The notes beneath the pieces were generated by a model. That model made no database searches. It worked only from the letters and a program-made list of their open reading frames with translations, and was not told where the DNA came from. This document shows positions 1 through 6,911 of a stretch of DNA of 64,000 nt, piece by piece. This stretch comes from Celeribacter baekdonensis. GTDB taxonomy: Bacteria > Pseudomonadota > Alphaproteobacteria > Rhodobacterales > Rhodobacteraceae. Both the position numbers and the translations under genes were made by a program. Position 1 is the stretch's first letter, and each line of letters opens with the position of its first letter. The DNA lies in assembly GCF_900102315.1 (NCBI RefSeq), contig NZ_FNBL01000002.1, positions 31,676 through 95,675 on the forward strand, written 5' to 3'.

Positions 1-117
1 CCCCGTTCCCCCGTTAAATTTAACCACGTCGTCCTAAGAGACCTTGGGCGAAAGCGCAAGAGCGGCGCGTGCTGGTATGTGAGTATTTTTACAGCAATGA
101 AGCAGCGGGTGCGGCAC

Positions 118-789
118 TTAATAGGCGTGCGCGCGGCCATCCCATGTTTCGAAACAGCCGGTTGTGGTCAAAGACAGGGCCGCAAACCGATCTGAAAGGC
201 CTTTTGCGGATTGCTCCGCGCTGATTTCAGCCTCCGTGCCGCCCATATCGGTTTGCACCCAGCCGGGGTGATAAATGCCGACCGCGATGCCGTCAGATTT
301 GAGATCGGTGGCAAGATTGCGCCCAAGGTTCAGTGCGGCGGCTTTGCTGGCGCGGTAGATATAAGAACCGCCCGGCGCGCGGGTGTGCGAAGCCATTTGC
401 GAGGAAATAATGGCGATCTTACCGCCTGTCTTATCGTGGGTGGGTTTGAGGGCAGGCAGGAAGGCCTGAACCGTCAGAAACACGCCGGTGACGTTGACGG
501 CAAATTCTGTCGCCCACATCTCGCTTGGGTATCCGTCGGCAAGCGACTGATCTTTGTCCAAGTACAGCCCGGCGTTGCAGACCAAGAGATCGATGGCCCG
601 ACCGGATAGGGATTTTGCCAAGGCAGCGGGGCCATTCGGGTCCAACAGGTCGAGCGGGCGCAATCCGTTGCCGCCCTTGGTCGACGTGCCGATGACCTCA
701 TAGCCCCGTGCCGTCAGCTCCTGCGCCATCGTGGCACCGATGCCGCGCGACGCGCCGGTGATCAGAGCGGTTGGGGATTTGGCTGTCAT
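118..789 (-). CDS. SDR family NAD(P)-dependent oxidoreductase
   Basis: Classical short-chain dehydrogenase/reductase of 223 residues, a usual length for the family. The N-terminal dinucleotide-binding motif TGASRGIG lies at about residues 11-18, followed by the NAG motif (CNAGLY) near residue 72 and a catalytic Ser plus Tyr-x-x-x-Lys pair (SSQMAS then YRASKAA) near residues 130 and 147. It is cytosolic by appearance, with no signal peptide. The substrate cannot be told from sequence. It ends the minus-strand run and its start lies 5 bases from the stop of the DUF1178 gene, so the two are probably co-transcribed. Confidence 0.9.
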   Translation of the reverse strand: MTAKSPTALITGASRGIGATMAQELTARGYEVIGTSTKGGNGLRPLDLLDPNGPAALAKSLSGRAIDLLVCNAGLYLDKDQSLADGYPSEMWATEFAVNVTGVFLTVQAFLPALKPTHDKTGGKIAIISSQMASHTRAPGGSYIYRASKAAALNLGRNLATDLKSDGIAVGIYHPGWVQTDMGGTEAEISAEQSAKGLSDRFAALSLTTTGCFETWDGRAHAY

Positions 790-794
790 GTCAG

Positions 795-1277
795 TCAGTT
801 CATCTTGCGTTTGGACAGGAAGGGCAGGGGCAAAATCGGCACACCGTCTTCGAGCAATGCTTTGGTGTCCTCAAAGTTTGCCTCGCCGTAAATCGCGCGC
901 GCCGGGGCGTTGCCAGCATGCATTTTGCGGGCCTCATCGGCGAATTCGACGCCGACATAATCGGAATTCTGTTCCACTTCAGCACGCAGCCGCGCCATGG
1001 CGCGTTCAATTTGCTCAGGCGCGGGCTGATCCGGCGCGAGGGGGCTGGTGTGTGAGGTGATTTGAGCGGGGGCCGGGTCTGGCTGGGCCGAGGGCGTGTC
1101 CCCGGTGACACGCGTGGTGCTTACGGTTGGGGCCATCATCGCCTTGGCGACCTTTTCCGAGCCACAGATCGGACAGCTCACCTGCGCCTGTGCGCAGAGC
1201 GCGTCAAAGGCGTCAGCCGAACGAAACCAGCTTTCGAACTGATGGTCTTGGTCGCATTTGAGCATGTATCGGATCAT
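795..1277 (-). CDS. DUF1178 family protein
   Basis: 160-residue protein beginning MIRYMLKCDQDHQF and containing a CPICGSEKVAKAMMAP stretch near residue 35, the hallmark of DUF1178. The early Cys (residue 8) and the CxxC pair suggest a small zinc ribbon at the N-terminus. The middle (residues about 55-75) is Pro/Ala-rich and low complexity, and the C-terminal half is helical. The biochemical role of the family is unknown. It sits immediately upstream of the SDR gene on the same strand. Confidence 0.85.
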   Translation of the reverse strand: MIRYMLKCDQDHQFESWFRSADAFDALCAQAQVSCPICGSEKVAKAMMAPTVSTTRVTGDTPSAQPDPAPAQITSHTSPLAPDQPAPEQIERAMARLRAEVEQNSDYVGVEFADEARKMHAGNAPARAIYGEANFEDTKALLEDGVPILPLPFLSKRKMN

Positions 1278-1387
1278 AGGGGGGCGATCATAGGGAAAGG
1301 GTCGGGTTCAAACATATCGCCCGTCTCCGGGCTTGGCAATCATGTGGGGCATTGCGCCAAAAACTCAAGGCACTGACAGCGCGACGA

Positions 1388-1867
1388 TCAGAGGCGATAG
1401 TGACGCGGATCGAAATGGCGGATGATCTGAGCCAGTTCCGGGTCATCAACCATCGCCACGGCCTTTTTGAGGGTCACCCATTTGCGCTTACGTTGATCGG
1501 CTTCGGGATATTTGTCAAACACCCAGCGCGCTTTGAGTGGAAAGACGGCAACGACACAGGGCATCGGGGGCTGTCCATCGCGCGGATATTTCAGGTAGGA
1601 ATACAGCCCAATGCAAATCGGCGCAGGGCGGCCTTTTATGCCCGCCTCTTCCCAGGCTTCGGTGGCGGCGGCCTGAACCGGGGTTTGACCATCCATCGGC
1701 CAGCCTTTTGGGATGATCCAGCGCTTGCGACGGCGCGATTTGATCAGCAAAACCTGCACCTTGTCTTTGCGATAGCGCCACACCAATGCCCCAAATTGGG
1801 TGCGCACACTGTCTTTGGTGCTGCGCCCGAGTTTGACCGGATGCTGTCTGGCTCTGATCATCGACAT
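1388..1867 (-). CDS. Nudix hydrolase
   Basis: Predicted hydrolase of nucleoside diphosphates linked to another moiety, with a single Nudix domain. The box reads from PKGWPMDGQT to EAWEEAGIKG, near residues 50-75. The metal-binding EAWEE core is intact, but the Arg of the usual REUXEE consensus is replaced by Thr (AATEAWEE), and the first Glu of the box is Gln or Thr. The start is placed at the ATG giving MSMIRARQHPV (159 residues); a longer reading frame to 1921 is possible but adds a non-conserved tail. An AGGAG lies about 12 bases upstream of the chosen start. Substrate unknown. Confidence 0.85.
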   Translation of the reverse strand: MSMIRARQHPVKLGRSTKDSVRTQFGALVWRYRKDKVQVLLIKSRRRKRWIIPKGWPMDGQTPVQAAATEAWEEAGIKGRPAPICIGLYSYLKYPRDGQPPMPCVVAVFPLKARWVFDKYPEADQRKRKWVTLKKAVAMVDDPELAQIIRHFDPRHYRL

Positions 1868-2010
1868 AGGTCCGTGGTTCTCCTGCCCCTTGCTGAGTGC
1901 AACAGACCCTCCCAAGCCCAATCACACCCCAACGTAGACGAGCAGTACCAAAGCCACATGACACTCGGAAAGAAAAATCGCATCTCAAAGATATGAGCCG
2001 CAAAAAACGC

Positions 2011-3309
2011 TTATCGCAATGCTTGTAATTTGGGCACATCGGCCAAAGCGGCCCAAAACGCCTCTTGCTGAGCGGCGGCCCCGCGCAAAGGCGCAAGTGC
2101 TGCATGGGCGGCCTCTGCCATGGTTGCCGTTTGGGGCGGGTCATTCATCAGCGCACGCACAGCCTCGGCCAAAGAGGCCGCATCGGTGATTTCAATTGCC
2201 GCCCCCGCCGTGTCCAAAGCCCGGTAAGCCGACATATGGTTTGAGACAAAGGGGCCATGCAGGATGGCAGTGCCGCATTGGGCCGGTTCAAACGGGGTGT
2301 GACCGCCGAGATTGATCAAAGAGCCACCAATGAAGCTGATGCTACACAGCCCGTACCACAATGGCATTTCTCCCAAACTATCCGCCAGATAGACGGGCGC
2401 ATCGCCAAGGGTATCGCCTTTCGAGCGGCGGGCAAAGGCAAACCCGGCGCGGGTCAATTCGGTTGCGATACTGTCGGCACGCGCCGGGTGACGCGGCGCT
2501 AAAATCAGCCGCGCATGCGGGTGGGTTTGGCGCAGGTCATGAAAGGCCTCAAGCACGGGGCGCTCTTCGCCCGGATGGGTCGAAGCGGCCAAAACCGTGG
2601 TGGCGCGGTCAAACTGCGCCGCAATGGGGTCGGCGTTTTTGAGCGGCGAGATGTCAATGTCGACCGTACTTTTGAGGTTCATTTTGGGCAAAAGGGCTGC
2701 GGGCGGCAGGCCCAGCTGTAACAGGCGCTGTTCCGAGGCGGTGTCTTGGGCGGCAAGGCGGGTGATGGCGGCGATGGTGGGGCGGATGACGCCGCCAAAA
2801 ATCGGCGTCATTTTTTCCCAACGCTGGGCGGAGCGATCCGACATGCGCGCCCCTGCCACAATCACCGGGATGGCGTTTCGCGCCAATAGGGCAAAGCGAT
2901 TGGGCCAAATTTCGTTTTCGATCGACACGAGGGCTGCGGGTTGTGTCGCGCGGATGAAGCGGCGCAACACCGGGCGCAGATCGAAAGGGGCGAGCCGGAC
3001 GGTGACGCGCGGCAAGGCCCAGTCGCGGACCATTTTACGTGCTGTGACGGTGTTGGTCGTGACCAGAATCTCAAGGCCAGGGGCGCGGCGCAGGGCCTCT
3101 TCGATGAGGGCGCGCGCACCGGTGAGTTCGCCATTTGAGGCCCCGTGGACCCATAGCTTTGGCGCGCAGGACGTCGGGCGGGTGGACAGATCCGCCCCAA
3201 AGCGTTCGGTCAAATCCGACAGGCGTTCGCGACCACGCAGCAGTTGGCGCAGCATGAGCAGCGCGAAAAGCGGGCTGAGCGCGGTCAGAAGAAGGCGATA
3301 GATCAGCAA
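2011..3309 (-). CDS. waaA: 3-deoxy-D-manno-octulosonic acid (Kdo) transferase-like glycosyltransferase
   Basis: Resembles the Kdo transferase WaaA/KdtA, which adds Kdo to lipid A precursor at the inner face of the cytoplasmic membrane. The reading frame opens with a hydrophobic anchor (IYRLLLTALSPLFALL), then WVHGASNGELTGA, which is the glycosyltransferase N-terminal domain motif holding the presumed catalytic Glu. The second Rossmann half contains LAASTHPGEE and a C-terminal sugar-nucleotide site (FIGGSLINLGGHTPFEPAQ). No ATG fits the family start; a TTG at 3309 with a GGGGG tract just upstream does. The open frame continues to an ATG at 3426, but that extension looks non-coding. Some alphaproteobacterial homologues are annotated only as glycosyltransferase. 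Confidence 0.8.
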   Translation of the reverse strand: MLIYRLLLTALSPLFALLMLRQLLRGRERLSDLTERFGADLSTRPTSCAPKLWVHGASNGELTGARALIEEALRRAPGLEILVTTNTVTARKMVRDWALPRVTVRLAPFDLRPVLRRFIRATQPAALVSIENEIWPNRFALLARNAIPVIVAGARMSDRSAQRWEKMTPIFGGVIRPTIAAITRLAAQDTASEQRLLQLGLPPAALLPKMNLKSTVDIDISPLKNADPIAAQFDRATTVLAASTHPGEERPVLEAFHDLRQTHPHARLILAPRHPARADSIATELTRAGFAFARRSKGDTLGDAPVYLADSLGEMPLWYGLCSISFIGGSLINLGGHTPFEPAQCGTAILHGPFVSNHMSAYRALDTAGAAIEITDAASLAEAVRALMNDPPQTATMAEAAHAALAPLRGAAAQQEAFWAALADVPKLQALR

Positions 3310-3432
3310 AAAGCCCCCGATGGCAATGGGTTTGGTCGATGCGATTGGTTCGCTCCGGCTTACGCGGGAGGCGCAGAGTTGGCAAGCGCGTTGGCAATCG
3401 CGTTGCAATCGGGACCTGTCTCGCACAGGCCC

Positions 3433-3480
3433 GAGGATTGGCTGGCTTGAGGATTGGCAGGCTTGAGGAATGGCAGGCGT
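3433..3480. repeat. 16-base tandem repeat, three units
   Basis: Three consecutive 16-base units (3433-3448, 3449-3464, 3465-3480) of the form GAGGATTGGCAGGCTT with one to three changes. They lie in the gap between the decarboxylase terminator and the start of the glycosyltransferase frame. The unit length is not a multiple of three, which supports this stretch being non-coding. Confidence 0.8.
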
Positions 3481-3500
3481 GAGAACTGTCCGGGGTAAAG

Positions 3501-3528
3501 CGCGCCCCTAAGCAAAATCAGGGGCGCG
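3501..3528 (-). terminator. stem-loop, probable terminator of the decarboxylase gene
   Basis: Perfect 9-base-pair inverted repeat (CGCGCCCCT and AGGGGCGCG) with a 10-base loop, placed 16 bases beyond the stop codon of the minus-strand decarboxylase gene. There is no strong T-run after the stem on the minus strand, so Rho-independent termination is likely but not certain. Confidence 0.6.
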
Positions 3529-3543
3529 GGATAGTGAGTGCGC

Positions 3544-5835
3544 TTACTGCGCCACGCAATCGGCAAAGTAATGCGACACGCCGTCTGGGCCGATCTCATG
3601 CACCAGACCATGAATGTCGGTTTCAAACCCTGGACATTCGCGCGCGAATTCGCGGTTGAATTTCAGGTAATCAACGATCTTTTTGTTGAACACCTCGCCC
3701 GGAACCAAAAGCGGAATGCCGGGCGGGTAGGGGGTGACCAGGCTGGTGGTGATGCGGCCTTCGAGATCGTCAATCGGCACGCGTTGCGTGGTGCGTTGGG
3801 CGATATGGGCGAAGGCATCAGAGGGCGTCATCGCCGGGGTGTGATCGCTCAGATAGATGTCGGTGGACAGGATCGCCACGTCATATTTGGCGTAAAGCGT
3901 GTGCACATGTTGGCACAGATCGCGCAGGCCCATTTGTTCATAGCGCGGATGCTTGGCGCAAAATTCCGGCATCGTGCGCCACAGGGGTTGGTTGCGGTCA
4001 TAGTCGTCTTTGAACTGTTGAAGCGCCGCCAACAGCGTGTTCCAACGGCCTTTGGTGATGCCGATGGTGAACAGGATGAAGAAGCTGTAAAGCCCGGTTT
4101 TTTCAACAACCACCCCATGTTCGGCCAAGTATTTTGACACGATTGAGGCCGGGATTCCGGTGTCTTCAAACCGCCCATCCAAATTCAGGCCGGGGGTGAT
4201 CAGCGTGGCTTTGATCGGGTCGAGCATGTTGAAACCCGGTGCCATATCGCCAAAGCCATGCCATGCGTCTTTGCCGTCCACCGGTTGAACGCCATCGGCG
4301 TCGGTTCGTTTGAGCACCCAATCCTTGGTCGCGCCCATGCCCTCGTCGCCGATCTCATCGGGGCCCCAGACCTCAAACCACCAGTCGCCCTCACCGAACT
4401 CGGCGTCGACCTTGCGCATGGCGCGGCGGAAATCAAGCGCCTCAAGGATGCTTTCCTCCACCAAAGCGGTGCCTCCCGGAGGTTCCATCATCGCCGCCGC
4501 CACATCGCAGGACGCGATGATCGAATATTGCGGACTGGTCGAGGTGTGCATCAAATAGGCTTCGTTAAACAGGTGCCGATCCAGTTTGGTATCAAGCGAG
4601 TCCTGCACCAAAACCTGACTGGCTTGCGAAATGCCCGCCAGCAATTTGTGAATGGATTGCGTGGCATAGGTCACGGAATGCTGGTTGCGTTCGCGTTTGC
4701 GGCCCATTGCGTGATAGGTGCTGTAAAACGGGTGAAAGGCGGCGTGGGGCAACCAGGCCTCATCGAAATGCAGGTTCTCGACATAGCCATCGAGCAGGCC
4801 TTTGATGGTCTCGGTGTTGTACAACACGCCATCATAGGTGGACTGGGTCAGTGTCATGATCCGGGGTTTGACCGCATCGGCATCAACGCCCGCAAGCAAC
4901 GGGTTGGCGCGGATTTTGGCCTTGATCGCTTCGGGTTCAAATTCGGATTGCGGGATCGGACCGATGATGCCGTAATGGTTGCGCGTGGGTTTCAAAAACA
5001 CCGGAATGGCCCCGGTCATGATGATCGAATGCAGGATGGATTTGTGGCAATTGCGGTCGACCACAACCACGTCGCCGGGGGCCACGGTGTGATGCCAGAC
5101 CATTTTATTCGAGGTCGAGGTGCCATTGGTGACGAAAAAGCAATGATCGGCGTTGAAAATGCGCGCGGCGTTGCGTTCAGACGCGCCAATCGCCCCGTTG
5201 TGGTCCAAGAGCTGACCAAGTTCCTCAACCGCGTTGCACACATCCGCGCGCAGCATGTTTTCGCCGTAGAACTGGTGATACATCTGGCCGATGGGCGATT
5301 TCAAAAACGCCACGCCGCCGGAATGTCCCGGGCAGTGCCATGAGTATGACCCGTCTTCGGCATAGTCCAACAGCGCCTTGAAAAACGGCGGCTGGATGCC
5401 TTCGAGGTACTGTTTCGCCTCGCGGATGATGTGGCGGGCAACGAATTCCGGCGTGTCTTCAAAGGCGTGAATGAAACCGTGCAATTCGCGCAGGATGTCA
5501 TTGGGCAGATGGCGCGAGGTTTTGGTTTCGCCATAAACGTAAATCGGCACATCGGCGTTTTTCCACCGCACTTCCTCGATGAAATTGCGCAGGTTCAACA
5601 CCGCCGGATCAAGATCGGGACCGGGGCTGAACTCTTCGTCATCAATCGACAACAAAAACGCGCTGGCGCGCGATTGTTGTTGGGCGAATTGTGACAGATC
5701 ACCGTAGCTGGTGACGCCCAAGACCTCAAATCCCTCGCTTTCAATCGCCGTCGCCAAGGCGCGGATGCCAAGGCCGGAGGTGTTTTCGGATCGAAAGTCC
5801 TCATCAATAATGACGATGGGAAACCTGAATTTCAT
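3544..5835 (-). CDS. Orn/Lys/Arg decarboxylase (PLP-dependent)
   Basis: Fold type I basic amino acid decarboxylase of 763 residues, as long as the biodegradative Lys/Arg/Orn enzymes. It has an N-terminal receiver-like wing domain (residues about 1-130, beginning MKFRFPIVIIDEDF), a large PLP domain and a C-terminal domain. The PLP Schiff-base lysine is K397 in TQSIHKLLAG. The conserved Asp that contacts the pyridine nitrogen is D358 in FDEAW, and GTSTSNK near 238-244 is the phosphate-binding turn. The ATG at 5835 has AGGAG 7 bases upstream. Substrate specificity (arginine, lysine or ornithine) is not decided by what can be read here. It appears monocistronic, with a terminator-like hairpin downstream. 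Confidence 0.9.
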   Translation of the reverse strand: MKFRFPIVIIDEDFRSENTSGLGIRALATAIESEGFEVLGVTSYGDLSQFAQQQSRASAFLLSIDDEEFSPGPDLDPAVLNLRNFIEEVRWKNADVPIYVYGETKTSRHLPNDILRELHGFIHAFEDTPEFVARHIIREAKQYLEGIQPPFFKALLDYAEDGSYSWHCPGHSGGVAFLKSPIGQMYHQFYGENMLRADVCNAVEELGQLLDHNGAIGASERNAARIFNADHCFFVTNGTSTSNKMVWHHTVAPGDVVVVDRNCHKSILHSIIMTGAIPVFLKPTRNHYGIIGPIPQSEFEPEAIKAKIRANPLLAGVDADAVKPRIMTLTQSTYDGVLYNTETIKGLLDGYVENLHFDEAWLPHAAFHPFYSTYHAMGRKRERNQHSVTYATQSIHKLLAGISQASQVLVQDSLDTKLDRHLFNEAYLMHTSTSPQYSIIASCDVAAAMMEPPGGTALVEESILEALDFRRAMRKVDAEFGEGDWWFEVWGPDEIGDEGMGATKDWVLKRTDADGVQPVDGKDAWHGFGDMAPGFNMLDPIKATLITPGLNLDGRFEDTGIPASIVSKYLAEHGVVVEKTGLYSFFILFTIGITKGRWNTLLAALQQFKDDYDRNQPLWRTMPEFCAKHPRYEQMGLRDLCQHVHTLYAKYDVAILSTDIYLSDHTPAMTPSDAFAHIAQRTTQRVPIDDLEGRITTSLVTPYPPGIPLLVPGEVFNKKIVDYLKFNREFARECPGFETDIHGLVHEIGPDGVSHYFADCVAQ

Positions 5836-6068
5836 GACATTCTCCTATCGGGGCATTCGATGATATTTTGATCAAACGAATAAGGGGTTTGCCCCGGATT
5901 TTTGTGCGCGGTTGCGCCGGACTATGGTGCGATTTGCACGGCTATGTCCAGACGCCGTCATCAACGCAGAAGTGTTGTTGTGCGGGTGCTGGAGGGCGGG
6001 GGGTGTGTGCAAAGCCGGGCGCGCACAGACAGGTTGCAACGCGCCCAGAAGGTCCATGGAGCCCCCTG

Positions 6069-6908
6069 TCAGTCGCCAATCCGTTGCCAGGTATCGCTGC
6101 CAATGACGCGACAGCCCTCGGGGCTCACGCCCAACGTCGCAACAGCCACATCGGGCAAGATGATTTCAATCGTATGGTCAAAACGGATCAGATCAGGACG
6201 GACCACGTCCAGCACCAATGACAAACGCGATCCGCCTCCCGCGCCCTGTGGGATTTGGTCAAAAACTTCGGGCGACACGTCGGTCTGCCAGCGGTTTTTC
6301 CCGGTTTGGGTCCAGCGAGCCTTCATCGTGTGCGACATCTCTAATGTGTTGGGATCAAAAGGGGAGGAAAACGTCATTCGGCGGGTGTCCCCCGTCATCC
6401 CCGGCAGCGCGCCGGGCGAGTTTGGGAACGCTTGCGCCACCATCGGCGGACAGCCTTCCATGCGGGTCGGACCGATGTTGGCCTGCCAAAGACCATCGCG
6501 CGGGCCGCCCCCCTCTGGGTCATCCGGGAACAGAACCACGGGCGTGTTGGGCGTGGCGGGTTCACCTTCGGGGAACAGGTCTTCGGGCAGGCCGGGCATA
6601 TTTGGGCGACAGCGGGCCGGGCCGACAAAGGCGACCCGCTCGGCCCCAACCAAGACCTGTACTTCGGCGAGCGTCACCTCGGCCAGATTGATGTTTCGCG
6701 TGGTGCGGGCGTTTGCGTCGATCAAAACTGCATGGCCTTCGACATACTCATCGACGATGGCCGCCATGCCGCCGCTGGCATAGACGTCCGTGGCAGGCGT
6801 TTCATAGGTCAGCGTGTCGCCGCGAAATGTCAGGATCGGCGGATTGCAGCTTTGCGCGAAGGCAGGTGCGGCGGCCATCACCGCAAGACATGTCAGAATG
6901 GCACGCAT
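6069..6908 (-). CDS. secreted hypothetical protein, partner of the VWA protein
   Basis: 279 residues with a clear Sec signal peptide (MRAILTCLAVMAAAPAFAQ, cleavage after AFA-Q). The mature part has Cys near its N-terminus (SCNPP) and C-terminus (EGCRV), possible disulfide partners, and is rich in beta-type sequence. No family is recognised. Its start lies 3 bases after the stop of the large VWA gene, so both are made from one message and probably act together in the periplasm or at the cell surface. Confidence 0.7.
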   Translation of the reverse strand: MRAILTCLAVMAAAPAFAQSCNPPILTFRGDTLTYETPATDVYASGGMAAIVDEYVEGHAVLIDANARTTRNINLAEVTLAEVQVLVGAERVAFVGPARCRPNMPGLPEDLFPEGEPATPNTPVVLFPDDPEGGGPRDGLWQANIGPTRMEGCPPMVAQAFPNSPGALPGMTGDTRRMTFSSPFDPNTLEMSHTMKARWTQTGKNRWQTDVSPEVFDQIPQGAGGGSRLSLVLDVVRPDLIRFDHTIEIILPDVAVATLGVSPEGCRVIGSDTWQRIGD

Positions 6909-6911
6909 GGG

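Noticed and set aside
3310..3426. Extra 39 residues at the start of the Kdo-transferase-like frame
   Set aside because: The residues are unlike the family, and the natural membrane anchor begins right after the TTG at 3309.
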